Positions 34,588 through 43,786 of a stretch of DNA of 64,000 bases are shown here, in pieces; positions within the stretch are counted from its first letter, which is position 1; each line of letters starts with the position of its first letter. The position numbers were made by a program, and so were the translations under genes. The stretch lies in contig CAWDWG010000010.1 of the NCBI GenBank assembly GCA_963805985.1, positions 186,001 to 250,000 of the forward strand. The letters are read 5' to 3'. A model generated the notes under the pieces. It worked only from the letters and a program-made list of their open reading frames with translations, had not been told where the DNA came from and made no database searches. This DNA is from Bog-257 sp963805985 (GTDB lineage: Bacteria > Acidobacteriota > Terriglobia > Terriglobales > Acidobacteriaceae).

Positions 34588-35748
34588 ATGCGGATTGGCA
34601 TAACGTGTTATCCCACCTATGGCGGCAGCGGCGTGGTCGCCACCGAACTCGGCTCGGAGCTGGCGCAGCGCGGCCATCAGGTCCACTTCATCTCGTACTC
34701 GCAGCCCATCCGGCTGAACACGCTGCAGCCCAACATTCACTATCACGAGGTCGAAGTCTCGCGGTATCCGCTGTTCGAATATCCGCCCTACGATCTGGCG
34801 CTGGCGACCCGCATGGCCGAGGTCGCCGAGATCTATGAGCTCGATCTGCTGCACGTGCATTACGCCATCCCGCATTCGGTGAGCGCGATGCTGGCGCGGC
34901 AGATGCTCTGCTGCGATCACGCGCGCAATAGCCGCCGCCTGCCTTACGTCACCACGCTGCACGGCACCGACATCACGCTGGTGGGAGCCGATCCGTCCTA
35001 TCTGCCGATCACGCGCTTTTCCATCGATCAGAGCGACGGGGTCACGTCGATTTCCGAGTATCTGAAGAAGCGGACGCTGGAAGTCTTCGACGTGAAGACG
35101 CCGATCGAAGTGATTCCCAACTTCGTGAACTGCGATCTCTACGAGCGCACGCCCGAGGTCATTCAGCAGCGCTCGGAGTACGCAGCCGCTGACGAGAAAA
35201 TCCTGGTGCATCTCTCGAACTTCCGTCCGGTGAAGCGGATTCCCGACGTCATCGAGATATTCGATCGCGTGCAGAAGATTGTTCCGGCGCGGCTGCTGAT
35301 GATCGGCGACGGCCCGGAGCGCTCGAGCGCGGAGTGGCTGGCGGTGCGCAAAGGGATTCACAACAAGGTCAGTTTCCTCGGCAAGCAGGACCGCATTCAC
35401 GAGAAGCTCGGTGTCGCGGACGTGATGCTGCTGCCCAGCCAGTTGGAGTCGTTCGGGCTCGCTGCGCTGGAAGCGATGGCCTGCGAGGTGGTGCCTATTG
35501 CGACCAACGCCGGCGGCGTGCCGGAGGTGATCGATCACGGCAAAACAGGATTTCTGGCTGACGTCGGCGACGTGGACACGATGGCGAATTACGCGATCGA
35601 TATCCTGACCGATGACAAAAAGCTGAAGCAGATGGGAGAACAGGCGCGTGCCAGCGCGCAAGCGAAATTCTGCGCCAGCAAAATCATTCCGCAGTATGAA
35701 CGGTACTATCGCACGGTGTTGGATCGGTCGCAGGCAGCGGTTAGCTAG
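34588..35748 (+). CDS. bshA: N-acetyl-alpha-D-glucosaminyl L-malate synthase
   Basis: 386 residues from ATG at 34588, where the family's usual start MRIGITCYPTYGGSGVVATE occurs. This opening, LDLLHVHYAIPHSVSAMLAR, TTLHGTDITLVGADPSY and SISEYLKKRTLEVFDV are characteristic of BshA. The GT4 C-terminal nucleotide site includes LGVADVMLLPSQLESFGLAA. The enzyme joins UDP-GlcNAc to L-malate in the first step of bacillithiol synthesis. BshB and BshC genes are not nearby, as is usual. Confidence 0.92.
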   Translation: MRIGITCYPTYGGSGVVATELGSELAQRGHQVHFISYSQPIRLNTLQPNIHYHEVEVSRYPLFEYPPYDLALATRMAEVAEIYELDLLHVHYAIPHSVSAMLARQMLCCDHARNSRRLPYVTTLHGTDITLVGADPSYLPITRFSIDQSDGVTSISEYLKKRTLEVFDVKTPIEVIPNFVNCDLYERTPEVIQQRSEYAAADEKILVHLSNFRPVKRIPDVIEIFDRVQKIVPARLLMIGDGPERSSAEWLAVRKGIHNKVSFLGKQDRIHEKLGVADVMLLPSQLESFGLAALEAMACEVVPIATNAGGVPEVIDHGKTGFLADVGDVDTMANYAIDILTDDKKLKQMGEQARASAQAKFCASKIIPQYERYYRTVLDRSQAAVS

Positions 35749-35761
35749 GCACCGGGCTCGC

Positions 35762-37102
35762 TCATCGCGTCCGGCCGCGCTCTTCGTAGATTGCGCCGAC
35801 GACGGAGCCGCCCATATCGTCAGCGGTGACCACCGGCAACACCAGGCGCACCAGCGTGCCGCGGTTGGGCTCGCTCTCTACCGATATGTTGGCAGCGTCG
35901 CCGTACAGCACTTGCAGACGCTCAGTGACATTCTGCATACCGATCCCGGTCCCTGACGGCGCTCCCCGAGGCAGCGAGATGCCGACCCCGTCATCCTCGA
36001 TTTCGATCACCAGACGCTGATCGGCGCGGCGGCTGCGCAGACAAATGCTGCCGCCCTCAACCTTGTTAGAGAAGCCGTGCTTGACCGCGTTCTCCACCAG
36101 CGGCTGCAGAATCATGCTGGGGACCAGATCGTCGAGCGATGCGGGCTCCAGTTCCTTCACCACACGCAGCTTGTCGTGACCAAAGCGCGCGACTTCGATG
36201 TCGAGATAGTCGTCGAGAAACTCCAATTCCTCGCGCAGGGGAACGAAGGAATCGCCCTTGCGCAGCAGCCGGCGCAGGATGCTGCCCAGCTTCACGATCA
36301 TGGTGCGCGCGGAATCGGGGTCGGCGCGCACCAGCGAGGAAATTGAATTCAGCGTGTTGAACAGAAAGTGCGGATTGATCTGGCTTTGCAGCGCTTCCAT
36401 GCGCGCCTGCAACAGCAGGCGCTCCTGCTGCTCCAGCTTCATCTCGATGCGAACGTTGTTCAGCACCTTGAGCGCGATGGCGACGGCCATCACCGTCCCC
36501 GCGTAGATAGCGAGCTTCACCCAGATGTTGGGCGAGTAGAGCGCAAACATGCGGCGCGGCCACTCCAGGTGTAGCTGGATGTGGATGAACTCGAGCGCGA
36601 GGATGAGGAAGAAGAACGAGGTCTGCCAGTCGATGAACGATTTGCGAATGCTGCGCCGGATCCAGTGATAGATGCTGAGGTCGAAGAGCGGCGAGAACGA
36701 CCAGATAGCTTCGCGCTCGGGCGCGATGTGGCGCAGGAAGCCGGCCGCGAAGCCGGCGAGAACGTACATGGGCAGCGACCACCACTCGCCCAGCAACAGC
36801 GACGGAAGCGCGACGAGAATTCCGCCCGCGGTGCCGACGAAGCGCCCGCCGATGACGCCCAGCAGGATTGCGCCTTCGAAGGCGATGTCGGCAGCCTGGA
36901 AGTTGCGCACCGCGTGGCGCACCAGCACGCCCAGCGCGATGGGCGTCCCGAGGATGAAGACGATCTCCAGCTTCTCGCTGAGAGTGCGCTCTTCACGAAA
37001 GAGCAGCACGCGGAAGCGCCGCGCGCGCACCAGCACGCTGCTGATCGCCGCGGCCACGCCGAGGCGGATCAGAACCGTAACGAGAATGAGACGCGAGTCC
37101 AA
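35762..37102 (-). CDS. LytS-type sensor histidine kinase
   Basis: 446 residues. The N-terminal half has about six membrane spans including FEGAILLGVIGGRFVGTAGG, as in 5TMR-LytS receptors. The His_kinase domain has LQSQINPHFLFNTLNSISSL (phospho-acceptor His), followed by the ATPase N-box LQPLVENAVKHG, G1 EIEDDGVGI and G2 GTGIGMQNVTERL. The expected partner is a LytR-type response regulator, but no such gene is adjacent. In related systems it senses cell-wall or redox state. Confidence 0.9.
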   Translation of the reverse strand: MDSRLILVTVLIRLGVAAAISSVLVRARRFRVLLFREERTLSEKLEIVFILGTPIALGVLVRHAVRNFQAADIAFEGAILLGVIGGRFVGTAGGILVALPSLLLGEWWSLPMYVLAGFAAGFLRHIAPEREAIWSFSPLFDLSIYHWIRRSIRKSFIDWQTSFFFLILALEFIHIQLHLEWPRRMFALYSPNIWVKLAIYAGTVMAVAIALKVLNNVRIEMKLEQQERLLLQARMEALQSQINPHFLFNTLNSISSLVRADPDSARTMIVKLGSILRRLLRKGDSFVPLREELEFLDDYLDIEVARFGHDKLRVVKELEPASLDDLVPSMILQPLVENAVKHGFSNKVEGGSICLRSRRADQRLVIEIEDDGVGISLPRGAPSGTGIGMQNVTERLQVLYGDAANISVESEPNRGTLVRLVLPVVTADDMGGSVVGAIYEERGRTR

Positions 37103-37109
37103 AGTCAGT

Positions 37110-37240
37110 TGTCAGTTGCCGGTTGTCAGTTGTCGGTTTCCCTGTCGGCAATAACAGCAACCTCATCTCGACCGATCCGCGTCTGTTCGCAGAAACCCGG
37201 GTCGAAGATCTGCTGTTACCGACAACCGACAACTGACAAC
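37110..37240. repeat. inverted repeat, 17-bp arms
   Basis: GTTGTCAGTTGTCGGTT at 37122-37138 is perfectly inverted at 37224-37240. The left arm is flanked by a further partial copy (37106-37118). It lies between the lytS-type gene and the AlaX gene. Confidence 0.7.
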
Positions 37241-37244
37241 GGTG

Positions 37245-37517
37245 TTAGATCGTCTTCGCCGCCTCCACAATTGCCGATTCCGCGCGGTCGCTGTCGGGCG
37301 CGCCGCCCTGGGCCATGTCACGATTGCCGCCGCCGCGCGTGCCCAGCAATTGCACCGTCTGCTTCATCAGGGCGCCCATATCATGCGGCATGCCGGGCGT
37401 CTGCGCGAAGACCAGCGATGGCTGCGCGCCTCCACACGCAAGCAGCGCGATCACCTTTTCGTGTTTCGTCAGCTTCTGGGCCAGCATTTTGATGAAACCG
37501 AGATCGCGATCGGCGAA
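37245..37517 (-). CDS. AlaX-like protein, C-terminal (DHHA1) part after frameshift
   Basis: After the shift the frame reads ADRDLGFIKMLAQKLTKHEK, then VIALLACGGAQPSLVFA and LLGTRGGGNRDMAQGGAPDS, which is a DHHA1 domain with the GGGxxxxAQGG signature. It continues exactly where the upstream part (to 38463) leaves the family's sequence. It has no start of its own; an open frame reaches 37592 only by chance. Together the two parts make a full-length alanyl-tRNA editing protein of about 406 residues. Confidence 0.7.
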   Translation of the reverse strand, partial: FADRDLGFIKMLAQKLTKHEKVIALLACGGAQPSLVFAQTPGMPHDMGALMKQTVQLLGTRGGGNRDMAQGGAPDSDRAESAIVEAAKTI

Positions 37518-38463
37518 ATATCTGCGCGACGATTTTTTGGCCGTTCTGCGCCGTCGCCGCCTGGGCGAGACGCTCCGCCTGCAACTCCGCAACTTCCTCC
37601 AGCAGTTTATGCTGCGTCTTCTGCGCCGATTTGATCTCGTCCTGCGACTTGCGGATCTGCTGCGGGACCTCCCAGATGTGCGTCGAGAACAGCGCTGCCG
37701 CTTCGGTCAGTGACTCGAAGTCGCGCCGCGCCGTCGCGACCGCACGCAATCCGCAGACGAATTCGAGGCGCACGCCCTGCTTCACTTTCTCCGTTTTGCG
37801 CAGGACGATGCAGCCGATCTGGCCGGTGCTGCGCACGTGCGTTCCCCCGCAGGCGTTCAAATCGAAATCTTGAATGTCGATGAGGCGGAGCTTGTCGCGC
37901 TCGGCCGGAGGAATCTTGCGCACGCCCATAGTGCGCGCTTCGTCCGGCGTGGCAAAGCGAATCTCGACCGGACGATCTTCGGCGATGACTTCGTTGGCCA
38001 GACGCTCGGCGGCCTGCAATTGCTTCGGGCTGACCGAGTCGGTGGCGAGGTCGATAGTGCAGCTCTCGTCGCCCATGTGGAACGATACGGTCGCGAAGCT
38101 GTAAAGCTTCTCGAAGGCCGCCGACAGCACGTGCTGGCCGGAGTGCTGCTGCACGTGATCGCGACGGCGCACGGCGTCGATCACGCCGCGAACGGCTGCG
38201 CCGGGCTGAAACGCGGCGTCATCGCCTTCGAGGATGTGGAGAATCTCATCCGTCTGCTCGTCCTCGGTGACCTCGCTGATGAGCAAGCGCGCATTGGCGA
38301 TCTCCAGCCAGCCGGTGTCGAATACCTGGCCGCCGCTGGTGGGATAGAACGCCGAGCGGTCGAGCGTGACCCGCGAGCGGCCGGTCGGATCCGTCGCGAC
38401 CGAGACGACCCGCGCGTCGAACTCGTGGAGAAAGGAATCGGTGTAGTAGAGACGGTCGGTCAC
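37381..38463 (-). CDS. AlaX-like alanyl-tRNA editing protein, frameshifted
   Basis: The start at 38463 (MTDRLYYTDSFLHEFDARVV) and the motifs YPTSGGQVFDTG, VQQHSGQHVLSAAFEKL (HxxxH zinc ligands) and DLNACGGTHVRSTGQIG identify the AlaRS-type editing domain, which deacylates mischarged Ser- or Gly-tRNA(Ala). Good homology stops after GQKIVAQIF near 37516. The remaining residues in this frame (RRSRSRFHQNAG onward) are spurious. One extra base in an AAA run at 37516-37518 (plus strand) explains it. Confidence 0.75.
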   Translation of the reverse strand: MTDRLYYTDSFLHEFDARVVSVATDPTGRSRVTLDRSAFYPTSGGQVFDTGWLEIANARLLISEVTEDEQTDEILHILEGDDAAFQPGAAVRGVIDAVRRRDHVQQHSGQHVLSAAFEKLYSFATVSFHMGDESCTIDLATDSVSPKQLQAAERLANEVIAEDRPVEIRFATPDEARTMGVRKIPPAERDKLRLIDIQDFDLNACGGTHVRSTGQIGCIVLRKTEKVKQGVRLEFVCGLRAVATARRDFESLTEAAALFSTHIWEVPQQIRKSQDEIKSAQKTQHKLLEEVAELQAERLAQAATAQNGQKIVAQIFRRSRSRFHQNAGPEADETRKGDRAACVWRRAAIAGLRADARHAA

Positions 38464-38501
38464 ATCGCAATTATCCCAGAGTTATGGACACTCCACCCAC
38501 A

Positions 38502-38921
38502 TCAGAGGCGCTGAATTGTGAGGGGATCGAATTCGCCAGCGAAGTATCCGTTCAAGGCATCCAAAAATATCTGATTGTCGTTGGCGGCCTTCGCGAACAA
38601 GGTCATCGAGGAGCGGAACTTCATACTGTCGATACCGCCAAAGATTTCCTCGATCGTCCGCCCCTTCGCTGAGTTCACCAGACGCGTGCACTCTCTCAGC
38701 CTTGGACCGAGAACCGGATGTTGCAGGTAAGCTTCAGCTTCGGCCAACGACGCGATTGCATAATACTGCGACATAGAACTATGCCCGAGCCCTTTGATCT
38801 GTGGAAAGATGAACCATATCCAGTGGCCGACTTTCCGCCCGGCTTCTAACTCCGAGCGAGCGGACTCAAACTCGGCTCGTTGAGCGTCAACGAAACGTTG
38901 TAGATCGAAAGGATCCGGCAT
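38502..38921 (-). CDS. DUF1810 family protein
   Basis: 139 residues from ATG at 38921; an ATG four codons earlier is also possible. The sequence fits DUF1810 throughout: DPFDLQRFVDAQRAEFESAR, GRKVGHWIWFIFPQIKGLGH, SQYYAIASLAEAEAYLQHPV and DSMKFRSSMTLFAKAA. The biochemical function of the family is not established. It is probably cytoplasmic. No operon partner is evident. Confidence 0.88.
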   Translation of the reverse strand: MPDPFDLQRFVDAQRAEFESARSELEAGRKVGHWIWFIFPQIKGLGHSSMSQYYAIASLAEAEAYLQHPVLGPRLRECTRLVNSAKGRTIEEIFGGIDSMKFRSSMTLFAKAANDNQIFLDALNGYFAGEFDPLTIQRL

Positions 38922-38991
38922 GCCACTTCCCATGAGGTTTCGTTAGCGTATGGCAGCGATAAGCATACCCACAGCGAAACTTAGTTGTCAC

Positions 38992-39969
38992 TTATTCGCG
39001 GGATTCCGCTGCCCCAAGAGTCCTGTGGATGGCTTCCTCCAGCGCGACGCGCGGCTGCCAGCCGGTGGCTTGGCGGATGCGACGCGTGTCGTAGCAGCGA
39101 TTCTGAAGCGAGCGCTCGAGTTGATGTTTGGACAGTCGAAGGTCGCCCATGGGGACGATGGGGCGCAGCGCTTCCATGATGGGCGAGGCGACGTAGAGCG
39201 GCCACGGAGACGAGAAGCGTGTAGCGGTGTGATCGATGGAGCTCTTCAGCGCGTGATAGTGGGCGAGAGTCAGGTCGTCATCGTCGAGGACGTTGAACTG
39301 GCGGAGGCCGGTGCCGCTGCTGGCAGCGGCTTGCATGGCGTCGATCAGGTTCTCGACGTAGTTCAGCGGAAAACGATTCCGGGGATTGCCGAAGACGATG
39401 TTGGTGTTGCCCGCGCGGAAGGCAAAGATGCCGAGCGGCAGCGCTCGGCCCGGACCGAAGATGATGCCCTCGCGCAGGATCACCGTTGGCAGGCCGGTGC
39501 GCTCGGCGAAGGCGCTGACGAGGCGATCGGCGGCGATCTTCGATTGCGCGTAAGGATCACGGAGTTCGGGGTGGTCGTCGAAGGGAGTGCCTTCGTCGAT
39601 GCGCTCGCCTTCTTTCATCGGACCGTACACCGCGAGCGAGCTGGCGTAGACGAATTGCCCGACGCGTTGTTGCACGCACGCGTTGAGTACCCCCTCGGTG
39701 CCTTCGACGTTGGTTGCGAAGTAATCGCGCATCGCTGCGGAGCCGACTTTGGCGGCGAGGTGGTAGACGATGTCGGTGCCTGCGACTGCTCGAGAGATCG
39801 AGTCGGCGTCGGCGAGGTCGCCATGAATGAGTTCGACTCCGGTCTTCGCGAGAGCATCGGCGCGCGGTGAAGGTCGGGCAAGGACGCAGACCGTTGCGCC
39901 TTTCGCGAGGAGATCGCGAACGAGGAATCCGCCGAGAAAGCCTGTGCCACCCGTGACGCAGACGCGCAT
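38992..39969 (-). CDS. NAD-dependent epimerase/dehydratase (extended SDR)
   Basis: 325 residues. The Rossmann motif TGGTGFLGGFLVRDL lies at the N-terminus, VELIHGDLADADSI binds the adenine ribose region, and the catalytic set is Ser in VYASSLAVYG with YAQSK (Tyr and Lys). It resembles HpnA-like or dihydroflavonol-4-reductase-type SDRs; a HpnI-type gene lies 380 bp away on the other strand, which would fit hopanoid metabolism, but this is not proven. The substrate is undetermined. Confidence 0.88.
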   Translation of the reverse strand: MRVCVTGGTGFLGGFLVRDLLAKGATVCVLARPSPRADALAKTGVELIHGDLADADSISRAVAGTDIVYHLAAKVGSAAMRDYFATNVEGTEGVLNACVQQRVGQFVYASSLAVYGPMKEGERIDEGTPFDDHPELRDPYAQSKIAADRLVSAFAERTGLPTVILREGIIFGPGRALPLGIFAFRAGNTNIVFGNPRNRFPLNYVENLIDAMQAAASSGTGLRQFNVLDDDDLTLAHYHALKSSIDHTATRFSSPWPLYVASPIMEALRPIVPMGDLRLSKHQLERSLQNRCYDTRRIRQATGWQPRVALEEAIHRTLGAAESRE

Positions 39970-40352
39970 GAAAGATTCTTCTCTCCGCGACGAACCGCAG
40001 ATCCCTCGGTCGGACTGAAGTCCTCGGTCGGGATGACAGATTACATGACTGAAGCCGGTCGGGATGACAAACTAAAAGGAGCCTGGACGCTGACCCTTCG
40101 ACTAGGGCAGGCTCTAAAGATCAGCTCTACCCAGTGGTGTTGTTCAGCACCTCGTTGTCGGCGCAACTTTCGCTCCCGATGGCTCGGCCAGTCGCTAATT
40201 GCTAATCGCTTCCCCGTCCTCGACCGCTGTTTCGACCGTATGTTAGATTACACTTTCGATTTTCAATCCGGCGCGGGACAGTTCTGCGGCCTGCGCTCCG
40301 GCCAATCCCTGATGTTCGTGAAGCACGTTACCCTGATTCCACGAGAGACACG
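39970..40352. repeat. intergenic region with half-element repeats
   Basis: Half-element at 39993-40038, followed at once by a shortened copy (about 40047-40070). A 20-bp string, GCTAATTGCTAATCGCTTCC, at 40193-40212 recurs next to the rlpA gene at 63108-63126. The open frames here are not protein-like. Confidence 0.55.
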
Positions 40353-41516
40353 TTGACGATTGCCGGTTACATCGTTCTGGCGCTCGCCGCCATCCCCGGC
40401 ATTTACTACCTGCTGGCTATCTTCAGCTCGCTGCGCTATTTCCGCGTCTCCTGGCGCGAGAATCCGCCGAACCGCGATTTCACGCCGCCGATCAGCTGCC
40501 TGAAGCCGATTCGCGGGCTGGACGATGACGCGTACGAAAATTACGCCAGCTTCTGCCGCCAGGATTATCCCGAGTACGAGATCGTCTTCTGCGTCGACCC
40601 CGACGATCCCGCGCTGCCGGTGCTGGAGAAGCTGATTGCCGATTTTCCCGAGCGCAAGATTCGCCTGGTGCTGGGCTCGGGGCGCGACGCCATCAATGAC
40701 AAAGTCGGGCGGCTGACGCGGCTGGTGAGCGAGGCGCGGTACGATCTGCTGGTCATCACCGACGGCGACATTCGCGTGGGGCCGGATTACCTGCGTGCGG
40801 TGGCGCATCCGTTTCGTAATCCCAAGGTTGGCGGCGCGACGGCGATTTATGTCTCGACCGAAGAGACGTCATTCGTGCAGGAACTGCAATCGGTCGGCAT
40901 GATCTCGGATTTCTTCGCCGGGATTTTTGTGGATTGGCAGCTCGAGGGCATCAAGTTCATGTTCGGGCAGTCGATCGTGACGACGAAGGAGCGCATTGCA
41001 GGCTTCGGCGGATACGAGGCGCTCGAGAACCGGCCGGCGGACGATCTCAACGTCGGGCGAGGGGTCGCGGCGCAGGGATACGAGGTGAAGCTGCTGCCGT
41101 ATGTGGTGAAGACGGTCGCGGATTTTCAGTCGCTGAAAGATTTGTTTTACAAGCGTGTCCGCTGGATGACAGTGATGCGGCTGATGCGACGGCGCGGACA
41201 CCAGGGGCTGATCTTTACCTGGGGATTGATCTGGGCGCTGGTCGCGGTGGCGACGGTCCCGACGCGCGCGGTCGCGATTGCGTATCTCGGGAGCTACGCG
41301 GTGCTGCGCGTGGTGCTGACGTGGATCATCGGCGTACACGGCATGAAGCAGAAAGGGATGTGGAAGAAGATGCTGCTGATTCCGCTGTGGGACCTGGTGG
41401 CGTTTATGATCTGGGTCGCGAGTTTCGGGCGAAAGACGATTCGCTGGCGCGGGTACGATTACTACATTCGCGACGGGATTCTGGTGCCGGTGAATCCGGC
41501 GAGCACGCCGAAGTAA
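40353..41516 (+). CDS. hpnI: HpnI-type GT21 glycosyltransferase
   Basis: 387 residues from TTG at 40353 (MTIAGYIVLALAAIPGIYYL), an N-terminal membrane anchor. GT2/GT21 motifs follow: ISCLKPIRGLDDDAYENYAS, VITDGDIRVGPDYL (D2), ENRPADDLNVGRGV (D3) and YKRVRWMTVMRLMRRRG (QxxRW-like). Three C-terminal spans follow. HpnI adds GlcNAc to bacteriohopanetetrol; ceramide glucosyltransferases are the eukaryotic relatives. The HpnI assignment rests on overall similarity and cannot be separated from other lipid glucosyltransferases by eye. No squalene-hopene cyclase is in the window. Confidence 0.78.
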   Translation: MTIAGYIVLALAAIPGIYYLLAIFSSLRYFRVSWRENPPNRDFTPPISCLKPIRGLDDDAYENYASFCRQDYPEYEIVFCVDPDDPALPVLEKLIADFPERKIRLVLGSGRDAINDKVGRLTRLVSEARYDLLVITDGDIRVGPDYLRAVAHPFRNPKVGGATAIYVSTEETSFVQELQSVGMISDFFAGIFVDWQLEGIKFMFGQSIVTTKERIAGFGGYEALENRPADDLNVGRGVAAQGYEVKLLPYVVKTVADFQSLKDLFYKRVRWMTVMRLMRRRGHQGLIFTWGLIWALVAVATVPTRAVAIAYLGSYAVLRVVLTWIIGVHGMKQKGMWKKMLLIPLWDLVAFMIWVASFGRKTIRWRGYDYYIRDGILVPVNPASTPK

Positions 41517-41694
41517 GTTTCGAGTTTCAGGTTTCGAGTTTCGAGTGCGGCTGTTCGCAGTGCAATGCGACAGTCGAAGATAAAAGCAGATCCCTCGTCG
41601 GGCTGAAGCCCTCCTCGTGATGACAATTTACAAAAGGGCAAAGGTGTTGGCCTGAAACTTGAAACTGCAACTGGAAGGTCGAAACTAACGAGCC
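41517..41694. repeat. intergenic half-element repeat
   Basis: A half-element at 41586-41625 (GCAGATCCCTCGTCGG ... GATGACA) preceded by a short GTTTCGAG tandem stretch (41518-41545). No gene seen. Confidence 0.5.
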
Positions 41695-42735
41695 ATGAGT
41701 AACAAATCGAAAATCGCGATTGCCGGCGCGGGGATTTATGGCGCGACGACGGCCATTCGGCTGGCGGAGCAGGGGCATGAGGTTCACCTGTTCGATCCGC
41801 TGGGCGTGCTGAACGCGGCGTCGGGGATCAACCAGTTTCGCATTCATTCGGGATATCACTATCCGCGCAGCCCGGAGACGATCCAAGAGACGATGGGCGC
41901 GCGTGCGGAGTTTCTCGAAAGCTTCGCACCGGCGATCGTGCGCAACAGCCGGCATTATTACGCGATCCCGCATGAAGGCTCGCAAACGCCGCCGGAGCTG
42001 TTCGAGCAGGTAATGCGCGAGCACAACATCCCGCTGCGGGCGTGCCGGCCGGAGTGGATGAACTTCGACTTTATCGACAAGTGCTATGAGGTCGAGGAGC
42101 AAATCTACGATCCGGAGATTTTGCGCAAGGAACTGACGAAGCAGATCAAGACGCGCGGCGTGAACTTCCACAAACATGAATTCACCCAGGCGATGCGGGA
42201 CGACTATCACTGGGTGGTGTGGGCGACGTATGGGTTGGGGCCGTCGCGCGGGCTGTTCCAGTCGGTGAAGTATCAGGTGGCGGAGAAGATTCTGATCGAG
42301 CTGCCGGCGCAGTTGCGCGGGATTTCGCTGGTGGTGGTGGACGGGCCGTTCACGGCGTTCGATCCGTATGGCAGCTCGGAGCGCTCGATGTGGGGCTCGG
42401 CGAAGCACTCGAATCATTGGACCACGACCGATCCGGATGAGCCCGTCCCGGAGCAGTTCCTCGCATTGCTGAATGGGCCGCGGTTTGAGCCGATCGCGTG
42501 GACGCGGCATGAGGCGATGCGGAAGGATGCGATGCTGACCGTGCCGGCGTCGGCCGAGGCGAAGTATCTGGGATCAAGGTTCACGATTCGCGTGGTAGAG
42601 AACAATCCGGCGCAGGATCGGCGGACGCTGTATGTGCAGGAGACGGCGCCGGGGGAGATTCATATCTTCTCGGGGAAGGTGGTCAGCGCGGTGAAGGCGG
42701 CACGGCTAGTGTGTGAGAGAGTGGCTGGGGGTTAG
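41695..42735 (+). CDS. FAD-dependent oxidoreductase (DAO family)
   Basis: 346 residues. Dinucleotide-binding motif IAIAGAGIYGATTAIRLAEQ, then FDPLGVLNAASGINQFRIHS, and the C-terminal GEIHIFSGKVVSAVKAARLV as in D-amino-acid-oxidase-type flavoproteins. HSGYHYPRSPETIQETM is distinctive. The substrate is unknown; sugar-modifying relatives exist in glycan loci. It stands alone, with repeats on both sides. Confidence 0.82.
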   Translation: MSNKSKIAIAGAGIYGATTAIRLAEQGHEVHLFDPLGVLNAASGINQFRIHSGYHYPRSPETIQETMGARAEFLESFAPAIVRNSRHYYAIPHEGSQTPPELFEQVMREHNIPLRACRPEWMNFDFIDKCYEVEEQIYDPEILRKELTKQIKTRGVNFHKHEFTQAMRDDYHWVVWATYGLGPSRGLFQSVKYQVAEKILIELPAQLRGISLVVVDGPFTAFDPYGSSERSMWGSAKHSNHWTTTDPDEPVPEQFLALLNGPRFEPIAWTRHEAMRKDAMLTVPASAEAKYLGSRFTIRVVENNPAQDRRTLYVQETAPGEIHIFSGKVVSAVKAARLVCERVAGG

Positions 42736-42905
42736 TTTTGCAAGGCCCGTCGAACATTGCTTCCGGCGCCGAGAACCGCAGATCCCTCGGTCGGACTGAA
42801 GTCCTCGGTCGGGATGACAGAGCAATAAACGGGATCGAGAATTTCGCGGCTCGGGGCTCGTAGCTGGTAGCTCGGGGCTTGTAGCTCGCGGCTCGTAGCT
42901 CGCGG
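42736..42905. repeat. half-element and GTAGCTCG tandem stretch
   Basis: Half-element at 42774-42819, then a degenerate GGCTCGTAGCT tandem run (about 42850-42907) adjoining the hemQ stop. No gene seen. Confidence 0.55.
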
Positions 42906-43751
42906 CTAGCCGCTAATTCCCAGCCACTCTTCGAACTTGGCGATGGGACAGCGGACTCCTACGAAGAATTGTCCAAACGCCGCGTATTCGGCGCTGACCT
43001 GGTCGAAGCGCATCTCGTAGATCAGCTTTTTGAAGACCAGCGGTTCGGGCGCGAACAGGTCGACGCCCCACTCCCAATCGTCGAAGCCGATGGAGCCGGT
43101 GATGATCTGCTGCACCTTGCCGGCGTAGCGGCGGCCGACCATGCCGTGCTCTTCCATTTGGCGCTGGCGCTCTTCGATGGGCAGCGTGTACCAGTTGAGC
43201 TGCTCACCGCGCTTGCGATCCATCGGATAAAAACACAGATACTTGCTGTCGGGGATTTTGGGATAGAGGCGCGGGCGCATGGCCTGGCGCTGGCGCTCCA
43301 TCGTCTCCTCGATTTCCTTGTTCCATTCTTCCGAGTGCTGCACGACGCCGCGTTCCGTGAGCTGGCGATAGAGCTTCACGCTGGAGTCGTAGAGGCCGAG
43401 CTCGATGATCGAGAGATACGAGTGCATCGGCTCGAGATATTCCTGGAGCTCGGTGCGGTTGAGTTGAAGCTCGGCGGCGTTGAGCTCCTCGAACGAATCG
43501 CGGAAGTGCACCAGCAGCAGGTCGCCCTTGTGGCCAAGTAGCGAGTAGACCGCGCTCTGGCCAGCTTCTTCCGGCTTCGACAGCACCGCGACCGCCTCGC
43601 GCGCGATTTCCTGCTGGCGCGCTGGGCTGAGCTTGCGCCACTCCGGCCAGCGGAAGCGAAACATCTGGTGGAGAACGCTCAGGCCCTCGAGGGTGAGAGG
43701 GACGGCGTGGAGGTCGGGAGCGGTTTGGACGGCGGAGTTGGTGGAGGACAT
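42906..43751 (-). CDS. chdC: coproheme decarboxylase (HemQ/ChdC)
   Basis: 281 residues of the chlorite-dismutase-like fold. Signature blocks: MFRFRWPEWRKLSPARQQEI, YLSIIELGLYD, YLCFYPMDRKRGEQLNWYTL (catalytic Tyr in FYPM), RQRQMEEHGMVGRRYAGKVQ (candidate proximal His in EEHG) and GFDDWEWGVDLFAPEPLVFK. HemQ decarboxylates coproheme III to haem b in the coproporphyrin-dependent pathway used by Gram-positive bacteria and many Acidobacteria. All key residues seem present. No other haem gene is adjacent. Confidence 0.93.
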   Translation of the reverse strand: MSSTNSAVQTAPDLHAVPLTLEGLSVLHQMFRFRWPEWRKLSPARQQEIAREAVAVLSKPEEAGQSAVYSLLGHKGDLLLVHFRDSFEELNAAELQLNRTELQEYLEPMHSYLSIIELGLYDSSVKLYRQLTERGVVQHSEEWNKEIEETMERQRQAMRPRLYPKIPDSKYLCFYPMDRKRGEQLNWYTLPIEERQRQMEEHGMVGRRYAGKVQQIITGSIGFDDWEWGVDLFAPEPLVFKKLIYEMRFDQVSAEYAAFGQFFVGVRCPIAKFEEWLGISG

Positions 43752-43786
43752 TCTTTCTCACCCAAAATTGTGCTGATGCTGTCGCA

